From the NCBI GenBank assembly GCA_963277665.1, contig OY728131.1:1389820688-1389884687 (forward strand): a stretch of 64,000 bases of DNA. Reading direction: 5' to 3'. Origin of the DNA: Viscum album (lineage: Eukaryota; Streptophyta; Magnoliopsida; Santalales; Viscaceae). The notes beneath the pieces are model-generated. The model was not told the DNA's origin, made no database searches, and saw nothing but the letters and a program-made list of their open reading frames with translations. Below, piece by piece: positions 39,169 to 52,280 of the stretch. Both the position numbers and the translations under genes were made by a program. Within the stretch, counting starts at the first letter, position 1, and every line of letters begins with the position of its first letter.

Positions 39169-39538
39169 TTGGCATAATTAAGTGGAGGAGATCATGAGGT
39201 TTCTCTCCATAAAGAGGGAGTTCAAAGGGTTCACGTATGGAGCGGTCCCAACCACCATAACCTCTCATGGAAGGTTTACTTCTGGCAGTCCCCACCTCTC
39301 AACATCCACATGGGATGGTCCAAAGAAATATAAAATAAAATGTTACACAGTTATATTTTGTTTAATTATTTCACGAAAAATCCAAAAATTAACTTTCACC
39401 CTCGACCAACTGTCATCGAGGTGAAAGTCTCCATAAGAGAATATTGGCACTATGAGTTCAACAGTGTCCCTGAATTTAAATTCTATGAATCGTTTCAAAT
39501 GTTACTAAAATCAGATCATATGTTTATTGAACGTACCC
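39169..39538 (+). repeat. Inverted repeat, right arm
   Basis: This is the partner of 37709-38079. It may also be the first part of the + strand LTR that ends at 40998, since a purine tract precedes it. If so, the left arm is a fragment of a second LTR of that family in the opposite orientation. Confidence 0.7.
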
Positions 39539-40998
39539 ACTTCGATCGGACCCAGACCCACTACGACCCTTTTACACTCTTTTGGACATAACTTTGGCAC
39601 CAGACGTCTGATGTGTGAACCGCAAGAGGCGATGGAAACATTGGAGTGAGCCTTTCCCTTTGGTATACCCAACTAGATGTTTGGATAATTTTGGGAGAAG
39701 GTTGTGTTGGATCGAGAAAAAATCCAACCTGGCCCCCGTGACTAAAAGGCAAATAACTTACAGACCAGGGGTCTGTTTGGCCTACCGTCTATTGGGTTGA
39801 GACCCATATTACGTTGAGTTCCTTTGGGGTACATCTTCATGGGACTTCGTGGAAGTTGGAGTTTTGATGTTTTTACCAGTTGATTGAGGAGCGGACCCTC
39901 CCAGTGATGAGAAAGCATAGCGCGGGGACCCTGTAGCCGGCATTGATGTGAAATATGAAAAGTGGTTCTGTGTGGGTCAACACCTAGCGATTCTGTGTGG
40001 GCCAGTAGCTAGCGATTCGGTGTGGGTCATCACCAAGCGATCATGTTTGGGTCATCACCTAGAAATCCTCTATGGGAAATCACATTGTGATCTTGTGTGT
40101 ATCAGCATCTAGCGATCCTGTGTGGGTCTGCACCGAACGATCCTGTGTGGGTCTGCCTCTTAACAGAGTAAGATGATTCAGTAGTTACATCTAATCATCT
40201 CTACTATTGTTCATATGTTATACCTAGTGTGATATGAGTACATACCTGAGTGGTACATTCAATTGTTTCAATACCCTAGTCGTATTCTCTTATGTGGCAT
40301 ACCAATGTGCTACTTGCCTTCATGGTATTTCTATTATTGAGGAATAGTTGAGCTTTGGGAATTGAGTTTGATTATGTGTTTTCCTCATGATTATGATGGT
40401 TATTCTTGATAACATAGGAATATGTATGGGAATACACATAACGTGGGTTTTCAATTGATTTAATGATTTGTGGATTATCCTTTGTGGAATTTGTGTAACC
40501 GTGAGGGTCTCAGGGTCCCTACTTATTATCATTATACTCACCCTAGTACAGGCTATGCCCGCACCTTGTTGTATTTAGTATAGACGACGGACAGTGCTGA
40601 TTAAGGATGTGAGTACTAGGACTGGAGGTAACTCAGATGTGGACCTTAGACAAGGCGTACCATATATATTATCGATCGAGAGTTGTAACTACCCTTCATG
40701 TAGGATCCATGTCGGTTGTTCACATGAGTTGATCCAGTTTACTTGTACATTCAATTTCTTGTACTTTCAAGTTGGGCTTGTATTCTAGCCACTTTTACTT
40801 ATTGTACTCACTCTGTTTACTATTCAGATTACTTGAGTTTGTATCTCGATGTGTGTTGGTTGTGTGTGTTACAAGTTATAAAGGCAATGTTGTACCAGTT
40901 TTAGGGAATACCTCTTCAGTGATTGTCACCAGCCCCGGGCCTATGGAATACGGGCTTGGTGTAGTCTAGGCACGAGCCCCGAGGGATGGGAAGTGACA
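39539..40998 (+). repeat. 3' part of a Ty3/gypsy-like LTR
   Basis: The stretch ends GCCCCGAGGGATGGGAAGTGACA, a terminal arrangement common in Tekay-type LTRs. It has a T-rich zone with TGTACTTTCAAG before it and a medial tandem array at 39964. No primer-binding site follows 40998, so this is a solo LTR or a 3' LTR whose internal region is lost or unrecognisable. If the LTR begins at 39169 it is about 1.83 kb long. Base composition is much less AT-rich than on either side, suggesting a fairly recent arrival. No long open frame is present. Confidence 0.6.
39964..40161 (+). repeat. 25-bp tandem repeat, about eight units
   Basis: The units follow GATnCTGTGTGGGTCnnCACC, starting at 39964 and repeating every 25 bp; the last is cut short. 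Some units have drifted (40064-40088). It sits mid-LTR, like the arrays at 34578 and 55381. Confidence 0.85.
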
Positions 40999-43479
40999 GT
41001 TACTAAAGGAAACAAACTATTTACTCAATTTAAGTCATACTAGATTTCAGAGTATTCCCTAAGATATAGAAAATAACTAGTTACTGGAACATTAACTATA
41101 TAGTTTTTAAAAAAAATCTAATTTAACATCCAATAAATACATAGAAAATATATATCATTCTCATTAGTAGTATATCCTCATTATAGATAGTATAATGAAG
41201 TATAAAAATAAATAGTATGCTCAATATGAGTACATTTAATAGAAATAAAATATTTACATGTTTAATAAAAAATAATAATAATAATTTATTTGTCATTAAA
41301 TAGAACGTATAAAAAATTATTTTTTGTGTTTAACATTTAAATGTACATATAAAATAGAGATCATTCTCAGTGGTGAAAAAAATATCATAGAAATGTTTAA
41401 ATTTATATCAATAAAAGAAATTAATTATTAGTTTATTTTAACATAATCATCATTGATATATATACACACACACATATATTATAGCTTCATTAGATAATAA
41501 AAAACTCAGTTAGTTTCAAAAATAATATAAAAAACATAGGAATGCAGGTAACAATACATGGTACCCAACACCTGTAAAATTATCATTAACTAAAATGATT
41601 TAAAAACAAAATAAAACTTAAATATCTCTCGATTCTTATATGAATATAGAATTTTTCATTCCTTTATACCAAATATAATGAATCAAATATTCAATTGAAC
41701 CAATAGTTTCTATATTTTATTGGGCAACCCGTGGTAACATGAGATTATACTATAATGAAGTTTATGATATATTTTATGGGTAACTTATTATGTACTAATA
41801 ATCCTTGTTCTTATCTAAAAATTAAAATCCTAGATCCTAAATATCCTAAAAATAATAATTTTACACCACTTTGTGACATTCTAATCCTAAATTCTGGATT
41901 GAAACATTTATAACAAGCACTATGACTCAAGGACTTCAACCAAATCCCCATGGGAACACAACTAGAACAACTGGAAAAATACAATTTGATTAATGATTTA
42001 CTAAAATTGATCTAATGGACCTTTTTTATGATCTTATTTCAATTAGATCATGACTCATACATATATTTTAAATCTCATAAAATATTACTCATCCATCATA
42101 TATTGTATGAGAAACAATTAAAAGTATAATCAACCAAATTTTTCACTAAATGAATGCATATATGACCCATCAACATATCAACTATCATAGAAAAATAATC
42201 TTATATATGTATAACAACCCAAATCTTATATACATGATCCTTATAACATTTTTATATAATAAATATTGTAATAATATATTCTATAATTTATTTTTTTGGC
42301 TGATATGGGTTGACTAGTTTTATGAAACATGATTACTTATAAAATTTTAAACATTATTTAATTCCATCTCCATTGACCAGCTGAAAAATTGCATAATTAT
42401 CTAAATAAAATTAACAAATTAATGACATAGTTCAAAGAAATGGTGATCTATATACCTTGTAATGTAATGGATAATAGGTTAGCCACAGGTGAAATGAATG
42501 AATATAGTACATGTGTGTGAATAATCATTATCATCATATCATAATTATAGGATCGTCATCATAATAATGAGGAAATCATTTTAAGGATACATGGAATGTG
42601 TAACATTCATAATAATTAAACATAAAATCGATTTTAATAAGGACCAAACGTAGAATACAAAAAAATATAACAACATTCTTACAACTAACATATAGTCACA
42701 ATGATTGTTGCATGGAATGTGAAAAAATTTAGTATCTTGTTCTTGTGTAGTAATCTCATGATATTCATCACCTTAAAATGAATTGGAGAGTTATATAAAT
42801 TTATTCATTCCTTTATCACCACAAAATAATCAAAATCATGAATTTATTTTATGAATTTTTTTACATCAAACATAAACATGAGATGATAATATGTGAAAAT
42901 AATGAGTTTATTAGTGATGCCCCAAAAAATATATAAATAATAAACATCGTGGTTTCAAAAATATTAAGGGAATATATAATTATGGATGATAATGGTTACC
43001 ATTAATATGAAAAATATCACATTTCACTGATATTAAATGAACATTAAAGAGAAGAATCATTGACAAAAATTTTAGAATAAACTATTTGTCAATAATCATG
43101 AATATGAATAAGAATGAATCTAAAAATTGTAAAGATATAAATAACCCAGAATAATAATTAATAACTATAATATAATAATTTTTCAATAAAATTTTAAGAA
43201 ATATGGTGAAAATATAGAGATATGTAGGGACATAGAGAGATAGTAGTGCTATGCATAAAATAAAATGGAAAAGCTATGATTCCCCTTATTATAATTGAAT
43301 ATTTGTAGTTTATATTAAAAATTGATATTTAAATAACTTGATATGTAAAACATGATAAAATATCAATAATATAAATAATATTATTATTACCATGGAAAAT
43401 TAATTATGAACATTTAAAATGATATATTAAAATATTTGAATATCTGAATAGTGATATTGAGAGAGAATCCAATTTTAGA
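40999..43479. other. AT-rich DNA, no supported gene
   Basis: It is AT-rich with a short TA/CA microsatellite at about 41458-41480. No domain motif, RNA gene or clear repeat boundary was found on either strand. Confidence 0.6.
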
Positions 43480-43529
43480 ATCAAGAAGGTATTATTTGCT
43501 GATATAATTAATCATATCAAAGGGTGTAT

Positions 43530-44740
43530 TTGAACCTGGAAAAATTAAATTTAAATCATTCGGAGGGATGATCATGTTAATTAATAGTGCACTCTCTTCA
43601 ATTATGATGCATGTTCTCTCCATTCTGAATCCACCAAAAGGGACCATTAGGCATTTGGGGAATGTTCTCAATAACTTATAATGGGATGATAATAAATGTG
43701 GTCACTGCCAGTTGGCCTCAAGGAAGGAGATGGCTAAACCATTTGTCGAAGGGGGCATTGGTCTCTATGACATTGAGGAAGCCATGCAAGATATACAGTT
43801 TCATTTAGCTAGGGATTTTTTTTGAAAGAATTTCTTTATGGTCTAATGTTATTGTGGATAATTACGGGGAGGACTGGTGGGGCTGGGATCTGAATCACAT
43901 TAGGCTATCATGCTTGGAGAACTATCTCCTCGGTCACCTAAAAAGATTGATAATAAGTTCTGATGGATAGTGAGGTGTGGTGACATCAATATATGGAAAA
44001 CGGACATTTCAAGTGTCATTTTTCACATTCATGGTTGTTTAGTTCCCAACATTTCATTTAATGAGGACAGTCTGTACTTGGATTTAGTTGAGGTGATTTT
44101 ATCTAGGGAGAATATGGAGGTGTTTGAAACCATTAAATTGTTCGATGAGATGGATAGGTGTACTTTTTAAGCTCTTTCTCAATAAGGATCTCGATATGGG
44201 CTTTACGGGATCACATTCAATCTAGTGTAATTACTGATGTGTGGACTTTTAATCTATGGTGAAATGATACACCTAGGATGTTTAACTTCTTAGTCTAGAG
44301 CTTTCAGAATCAATAGATTTATTCGGATGAGAATATTCAGTTTAGAGTAATATTTTGGGCTTCTAGATGCTAGTGTTTACGTTCACCACAACAGGAGACA
44401 ACCAATCATTTGTTCTTTCAAGGGGACTGGGTATGGCGGTCTAGAAATTCATTTCGCAAGAGAGGAATATTCAGGTCACTGAAGGTTCGATGCAGGAACG
44501 ATTGATGAATTGTTCCAAGGGGATGGTTAGCTTACGGTTGAGGCCATGTTTTGGGGAATGGTCTATTCTGACACATGTTGGGTGCTTTTTGAAGCTCTAA
44601 ATAAATCCAGGCATGGTGCTTTGATCTTTGGCTCCCATCTCCATGTCCACGTGAAGACCTTGGTGATGGATCTTGGGTTGCAGATAAAAAATGCTGGTAA
44701 TTCTAGCATGTTAACATGCTTCTTACCCAGCTTTTGTGTG
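43530..44740 (+). pseudogene. LINE RT C-terminal part and zf-RVT region, broken
   Basis: Readable pieces in order are FGGMIMLINSALSSI with VLSILNPPKG, then LASRKEMAKPFVEGGIGLYD, the conserved tail of plant LINE RTs. They are followed by IVRCGDINIWKTDISS, which matches the usual GNG-x-I-x-x-W block, and an open stretch at 43970-44170. Near 44370 comes CLRSPQQETTNHLFFQGDW, a zf-RVT-like Cys/His segment. Stops follow the piece ending LNNL, interrupt at about 43825, and end the stretch at 44168. The RT catalytic motif itself is not in this fragment. Confidence 0.7.
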
Positions 44741-44779
44741 TCGGCTGGCACTCAGACTCAACAGTATGGATGATGGGTC

Positions 44780-45275
44780 TGGTGGAATCCCCCATGTGCA
44801 GGCCTTAAGCTGAACGTGGATGCATCCTGCATGTATGGGGTGATGAGTGGGGAGGTCTTTCCTGGGATAGTCGTGGATCTATGCTATTGGGTTCACTACC
44901 TACATTAGTGATGGTATTTCAATGGCGGTGGAGGCCAAGGCCTTGGCTATAGGACTCAGCCATTGCAGACAAGTTGATGTCTAGATTTACGAAGTGGTAA
45001 CGGATTCTAAAATGCTGGTTAAATTTCATCTTGAAAAAGGTGATTCTCTATGGGCATTGGTGTATACCTTAAGATCATATGGGAGCATCATCAATCAGAA
45101 TCCTAAGGTAAATCACACTTCTGGTGAAGGGAATTACGCGGTTGATTTTTTGGATAGAAAATATAAGAGGTGGGGTATATTGATTCTCTACAATAACATA
45201 GGATTCATTCCTAATGATTGCATGATGGTTGTGAAACATGATGGTCTAGGGTTATATTATTTTCACACCCCATGA
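44780..45275 (+). pseudogene. LINE RNase H domain (RVT_3 type), frameshifted
   Basis: It starts WWNPPCAGLKLNVDASC, where the Asp of NVDAS is the first catalytic residue. After a frameshift between about 44830 and 44880 it continues MAVEAKALAIGLSHC (the catalytic Glu region) and VTDSKMLVKFH (the second Asp). It closes with NHTSGEGNYAVDFLDRKYKR, matching the HxxREGNxxADxLA end of plant LINE RNase H domains. The piece from 44994 to 45275 is open. An RNase H at the C-terminus is known in many plant L1 elements. It is inactive because of the frameshift and lost context. Confidence 0.75.
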
Positions 45276-45335
45276 TTATTATTTTGGTTTGGGTTGTTTT
45301 TTGGAATAAAAAAGGAATATTTTATCAAAAATATT

Positions 45336-47588
45336 TTAAATCTTAAAGAAATGATAGTAAAATGAAAATAATATGATAATAATAAAATTTTTATGGTTTT
45401 TGGATAATTAAATACATATAATTATTTTTAAATATGAAAATATAAATTGAATCAATACTAAAAAGAAATACCAAGATAGATCCCTTACTATAGATCTCAT
45501 CCTATTTCATAACATTTAAGACTCCAAAATAACCATGTCTTGTTTAATAAAACAACAATACAATTTTTAATCATATATATTTTGGTTTTTATTCCATAAA
45601 TATAATCATTAAAATGTATCTGTAAATATTTTTGTTAATCATAAGATGGATTGACGACATGTTTCTATGAATTTACACGGTTTTTTATGAATTTCATAGT
45701 TTCAACACATTGTTATATTTTAATTTGTAAAATTAATTCTATAAGTATAAAAAAATAATAAAATAAAATATTTAATCATTATAAATAATTTATTTTATCC
45801 ATCTATCAATGTGGTGATAATTAAATATTTTCAAATTTCCTTAAGGGCGTATAAATTTGACCATTAATTTTATTTTTTGATGATATATTATCGTGTGTGT
45901 TTATTTTTTAAATTTTTTGAGTAATATAATATCACTAATAAAATTTTTAAATATTTATTAAATAAATTTTATGGAGATGGTTTAGAGTAGAGTTTCTGAA
46001 TTAAACAAAAATGTAAAAATTGGAGGGTTACCTTTCATTTGAATTCACTCGTTTGTTAAGAGCAGAACGCCATTGATGATTAGTGTTTCATAAAGCCTAA
46101 AAGTACATTAGTATATAATAATACTTAGTACATACTAATTAGTTAGATATTTGGAAATTTTATTTAGTTGGGAATTGATTTTTTAAGGGATGTGAGTGGG
46201 TATTTATATATGAGGGGAGGGTTTTTTTATTAAAATATTCCATAAAATGTTATTCCAAATTTAAAACATGTAATTGTTGAATTATTTAACATTATCAAAA
46301 ATTGAATTTAATTACACGATTATATGAATTTTATATATTTATATAAATAATGTTATTATTTTCTAAAAAATTTAAAAAAAAATTAATTTATGATAAAGAT
46401 TATTTTTTAGAATTTGTAAATGGATTTTTTGTCTATAAATCGATATAGTAGTTTCTAAATGATGTATTAGGGTTAAAAAAAATATTTTTATGAATTAGTA
46501 AATTATATGATTAATTATGTAATTATTACATCAATATAATATTTGAAAACTTTTTTACTTTCAAGAAAAATATTTTTTCAAATCGCTAAAGAAATAATGT
46601 TCCCAAAAAGTATCAAAAATACACTCTTTAAATATTTTGACATGTAAATTTCAAAAAATTGCAATCATTTAATGCAAAAAAATAATTATGTAAATTTTAT
46701 TATTTATTATATAAATTATTTTTTTGAAAAAAATATTAAAATTCACTTTCTTAAAAATTCACTAATAATTTTTTTTTATTTTTTAAATTTGAATATCTAT
46801 TTTGTAGTTATATAAAAATTATATAATCTTTTATTATTCATAGAAAATATTACTTAATATTCAATTTTCTATTCAAACGGTAAATTTACTATAAAAGTAG
46901 AAGGGTTCTTATTTTTAATTGTGTGGTTACTATTCCAAGGGGTATATTTATTTTATACATTCAATAAATACGTCATATTTGTCTCATTAATAATTCACTT
47001 AGTTTTCCCAAAAAATTTATCTAAATATTTTATATTATTCCAATTAAAATTAAATATATTTCTTTCTATTTATTTTTTTATAATATTGATAATTTTAGGA
47101 GACCACGATGATATTATTTTCTTATTTTGAGTTTATTGCATCATTATTTTATATAGAGTATTTTTGTAATGAATTAATGTTTTATATTTATTAAATAATG
47201 TTTTTTATGGCATGTTTTTTATACTATACCATATTTCTTTTTTATTACACACATTTATATTCAAAATTAGGTTTCTATTTGAAAATATAAATGACATTCA
47301 ATTATTCCCCCATTTAGAAATTTCATCTTAAATATTTAAACTAATATCCTTGATTAATAATATATAAGTATACTTACATTTAATTTCATATTTAGTTTAC
47401 CATGTTTCTACATCATACCTTTAATTTTTTTTTCAATGTAATTTTATTTGGTATGTTATCTTATTGCACTGAAATTTGACTCCATAGTCAAATATCTCTT
47501 GTAGTTTCTCATCATAAGATAGGTTGTGGTCTAGTAATACCACCCCCCAGATTCAGTACATGTGAGGGATCTATTGCCTAATTTCTCA

Positions 47589-47622
<34 letters not shown>

Positions 47623-50600
47623 CATCATTCATTTGACATTAGTTTCTAGGTAATTAATAGTCCATAGAAAAAATATCCATTTTATCATTATATCATAGGG
47701 GATAATGTGCCTTTGGATGTGCTTTACCATTATTCAAAAGCACATGACTCTGTTATTTAGTTGTATTTATATTAACACTTCATCTATAAATTTAAACCCT
47801 AATTCTATTCTTTGTCTATAATCTTAGATATTCTATTATCATTTCTAATATTATTATGTTAATGAATTTCATGAATTTTATTTGTAATATTAGACATGTT
47901 TATGTCCAAACAACAATCATTCACTAAAACATCATCCTAATATGTTTGAGATATGTATATTTTCAAATATAGAGTTTCATATAAGGCTATCAGAATAATG
48001 GAGTAGAAATTATTTTTGTATTAAAACAAAATACAATTGAAGACATTATCCTCAACCTCCTTTTAATGTTGTCAAAAATGATCTAAACGAGTATTAAATT
48101 CTAATAATAGTCTATTCAGATCCAACATCATTTTAGGGGTGATAAGAGGTATTATATTTCAATTTATTATTTAGTGAATGTATACGAATCATTTAAAAGT
48201 ATTATGTAAAATAGGGATATTAATCAAACATGATTAAATTAGAACCATATACATGTTCAAAGAGTACTTGACATATACATTGGTTGGTTAGGAACATGAA
48301 GAATATCCACGAATAATGATTAAGTGAGCCTCATTGCTTAGTTGGCCCAGAACATCCCATATAATGTTGTTTTAATTATATGTCCTTATAAGAACTATGA
48401 TAACATTTATAATGATATTATCTCATAAACATATTAGTTTTATTAGAAGTTTCATTATATTATTTTTTGTTTGATTTTCTTATATAATTTCATAACATTT
48501 AGAGAAAGTTTTGGTATATTGAACAATAATTTTCATCATTTCTTCCCTCCAAAAAATATCTTAAAGCACTCATTAAATCTTGTGAGTTACTTAGATGGAA
48601 GGAAATGCGGAGTAATATATATCATATATCATATATTTCATTATCTCTAGGGTTGATGGTTCCCAAAAATTAGTTGAAAACTGAACAACTCTATCTTTGT
48701 CGATGATAAATTCATATTGATTCCTTTATTTTGATAATCATGTAATATCTTAAATATATAGATCATACCATTTTATTCATTGATTTTCAAATGGATGGAT
48801 GGTCGGTAAATCAAATAGTAAAGGAAGGATGTCACTCCATAGCTTCAAAATCTATACATTTCATATCCTTATGGTTATTTACCATCTTAATCATCATCAT
48901 TGATACGGTGGAAGTTTCGTTTTTACTAAGAGTATTAGTTTCCATGTTCCCTTTTCTTGGGTTGTAGGGAATTGAGAAATCATATTCCTTTATTATCTGT
49001 AGCTATGTTAATTGAAATGTTTTTATCATATTTTCTGTTAATATATTCTTGAAACAATTATTATTATCACATATTTCAATCTTTTACCCCTATAGTTAAT
49101 TCATCTAAATATTGAATGCATAGATCATAGATGGTTTCTTCAAATTATTCATCATGTAGTTCTGAATATTTATTCTAATTTGTAAAAAAGCATATTGTAC
49201 CAGATTACCGTTATTCATGAGTAAAAAATAACATACATTAACTAAATTGTTACTATATATCCCAAAACCATCACCAATTAAGGTTATTTATTTTAAAGTT
49301 TCTATGATTGGCCTCTAATTGAGCTCTGTAAATTGCTCCTCGCATTCTTTTTTTCCAGATACACATTACCCCCATTTGTGTTAACAGGTTAGTGGAATAA
49401 GAAGTATTGAAAACATTCTCACATAGTTTTATAAGTAAACAACTAATATAATAAATCGTTATATATATAGGACTCATGTTGTTTTTTTCCATTTCATAAT
49501 TATCTTGGACTTCGATGGATCAAGAAAAAATATCATTGTGACCATATGTTGTGAATAATATTGAATCTAAATTCCATTTCAACTGATTTGACTTTAGATA
49601 AGGCCTTAATTGAATTCAATTCCACTATGAGATATACATGTAACACAATGAAATATTATAAAATAATTTAGTCAATTAAATTTAATTTCTTTGATAGCTT
49701 CCATTACACGTAACAGTTTATATAGATGAGCCACGATACACTACTAAAGTATTATTTAATGTGAGATTTATATTCTATAAGTCAAATTTTCGGGGTATTA
49801 ATATGTTTACCTAATTTTTGAAATATATATATTTATGTTTATTATTTTACAATATAAAATTAATGAATTTATTGTAAATTTTTTTATTCTTAAAAATGTT
49901 GTTTTTGTGATAATTGATTTTTATTGGGTTTATGAAGAAAAAATTGGGATTATTTTTTATATTTTTTATAAATTTTCTAAAATAAACTTAATTTTTCAAA
50001 TAATCATATGAAAATTATGTTTAGATGATATTTTGATTTTTTTTGAAAATAATTATTTTTTTTGAAAAATGTAATTTTATTTCCGGCCTCTATAATGATC
50101 CAATTTTTAAAAATGAAATTAATGTTTAACTAGTTTTATTATATTCTATATAATCCAATTTTGTTAATTGGAATAAATATTTTTTTTGAATTTGGCAAAA
50201 AAATATTTTTATATTAAAAAAATTAATTTCATTAAAAACCGTTTTTATGCAGGCAAGGTGTTTATTTTCTTAATAAATAAAATTGATCAATATTGATGAA
50301 TTATTTTAATGAAATTTAATATTATGTACACAATAAAATATTTTATCAATCATCTACAATATTTTTAGGCTTTGGAAGAGAATAAATGTTGTTTTATTCG
50401 TAAAACAATTTTTTTGAAAAAGGGATTTCATCTCGTTTGAACATTTATTATCAAATTAATTTCATCCAATTATATGTATTGAATTTATTATAAATTATTC
50501 TATATATTTAATCTATAGTTTGAATATTTTTAATTATCCCCAAATATGTTTCAATATTAAAAGTAACCACGGTAAAATTTATCACCTTAGAAAAGGGTAA

Positions 50601-51519
50601 ATCGAGTTAAGCATTGTTAAAAAGATGTTATATGGAAATAAATTCTCAGTATAATTATTATATAATGAAGGTAACTCAAATACTATCCAATTATGATCCA
50701 AATTAAAATGTTAATTTACACATGTCCATGAGAATAACTCATATGATATTCAATGTAATCGAGGTTACAAAATGTCCCTCTCATAGTTTTAAATATATAA
50801 TATATAACCATAAAAGAACTAAATCAAGATAGGAGTGAATATAAATGTATATTTTCATATTGATGAATTTTTGTTTTTTATTATAATTTATTTATAATTT
50901 TTATAAATTATACAATTACATAAAATTCATGAGATACATTTATAAATCATTTATTCGATTAAAATAATATAATTAATGATATTGTATATATTAAAAGTGA
51001 TATAATTTGATTGAAATAATATTTACCAAGAAATTAATTAATATCTGTGAAATATTTTTTCGGTTTTAAATCATTATACATTAAAAACTCTATTTTTTAA
51101 TGTGTTTGATGTCGAATTTATCTAACAGTGTTAAAAGTGACATTAATGATATATTAAAATAAATAATAATTTTTTAAATAATATAAAATTCATAATAATA
51201 GTATATTCAAAAAAAATAAATTTTTATATGGTATTAAAATCAGCCATGGTATATTTAAAAGTATTTTCACAATTTTTGGTTACATTTTTGAACCATAAAT
51301 GGCAGAAAATGTAAATGTTATGGTAATTGTAAAAAAGGTTAATGAATTGTTGAAAAATGTGAAGGGTAAAATTGTGATACCAAATTAACAAAATATTATT
51401 GGAAGAGATGTTTTAATTCATAATCATATTATATTAAAATAATATCAATTTTAATCCATTTGGACATCAATATATATATATATTAATTTAATATTTTATG
51501 AAAATCCAGTGTTTCTACT
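45336..51519. other. AT-rich DNA, no supported gene
   Basis: Six kilobases of AT-rich sequence with long A and T runs and only short frames. The one patch with a hint of coding, the - strand near 49300-49400, reads a WKKR-type string reminiscent of LINE tails but is too weak to call. The 5' part of the eroded long LTR that is recognisable from 51.5 kb probably extends leftward to about 49.6 kb, judging by the TATA-to-start distance in the outer LTR. Confidence 0.55.
47591..47620. repeat. (AT)15 microsatellite
   Basis: A perfect run of fifteen AT dinucleotides. No other function is visible. Confidence 0.95.
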
Positions 51520-51880
51520 TCCCTCAATTATAAAAATACACCCCTATTTTCACTTATTGAGACCACTATAAGCCATCTATAATGACCAAAATATTATATA
51601 TTATTTTATATATTTTCGTAGACACATTCCAAATGTTTAAATATTCATAAAAGACAAAACCTATGTCCCTTAAGTGGATATCTAAAGGAGATATTTCAAT
51701 GAAGAGGTAACCCCTTGGACTAGTCACTTTTATTTTAATTAATATTTTACATCTAAAAAATACATTATATTATTCAAAATTAATAATTTAGGTATCCTTA
51801 ATATACTGAATTTTTTTATGATTTTGAAACCACCTTTATTCCCCCACTATCAATCAAAAGTAAAGTGAAAATATCACATA

Positions 51881-51915
51881 TGCGTACGTACGACTTACTG
51901 TATCCACACAGTGAT
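51881..51915 (+). promoter_or_regulatory. GTACGTAC motif in eroded LTR
   Basis: TGCGTACGTACGACTTACTG matches the inner-LTR motif almost base for base and is followed by TATCCACA. Its survival in otherwise scrambled DNA is notable. Confidence 0.4.
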
Positions 51916-52240
51916 GAAAATAATTTTCATCACAATATATTATAGATGTTCATTATTATGGTGTTAATGTTTTTAATAATATTTTTAAAATATATATAAT
52001 TATTTAATGATATTGTTATATCATCATTGTTACCATCAAATCCATTGGAAAACAATAACGTTGATAATGCATACATGTGGACTACCACTACCACGAAGCT
52101 ATGTGATTTATATTTCATTTATATGGTAATAATATGGATTTTATGAACATGAATTATATATATGATATAATAATTATTCTATAATGGTCTGTTATTATTT
52201 ACCTTTCATTATTTCTATCACTTAATGAAATGAAAAAACT

Positions 52241-52280
52241 GTTCATGTATATGTACGAACTACCGTCTTCAAGAATGGAG
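52241..52280 (+). promoter_or_regulatory. Second, diverged GTAC motif
   Basis: The stretch begins GTTCATGTATATGTACGAAC and continues TACCGTCTTCAAGAATGGAG. It lines up with GTTCATGCGTACGTACGACT and TACCGTCTCCATGAAGAGTG of the inner LTR, with several changes. Confidence 0.35.

Larger units (their letters stand above)
43480..45335 (+). mobile_element. 5'-truncated plant L1-type LINE relic with RNase H
   Basis: This + strand block holds, in order, the tail of a non-LTR reverse transcriptase, a zinc-binding RVT region and an RNase H domain. It ends with GGAATAAAAAAGGAATATTTT then ATCAAAAA, the A-rich 3' end usual for plant L1 elements. The endonuclease and most of the RT are missing, as expected of 5' truncation. 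Stops and frameshifts break all frames. Flanking target duplications were not identified. Confidence 0.75.

Noticed and set aside
37709..39538. Mutator-like (MULE) transposon with long terminal inverted repeats
   Set aside because: No 9-11 bp target duplication is seen outside the arms, the arms resemble LTR sequence, and no transposase motif is present. Kept only as a possibility in the findings.
39964..40161. CRISPR-like array
   Set aside because: The repeats are directly adjacent with no spacers, in plant retrotransposon DNA; this is an ordinary minisatellite. The same holds for 34578, 55381 and 56911.
44546..44773. 75-codon + strand frame with a similar-sized frame on the opposite strand
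   Set aside because: It lies inside the LINE relic between the zf-RVT and RNase H parts and is explained by that element.
49271..49492. Possible LINE tail on the - strand with an IWKKR string
   Set aside because: Only one short string resembles the family, and no RNase H motif follows downstream on that strand.
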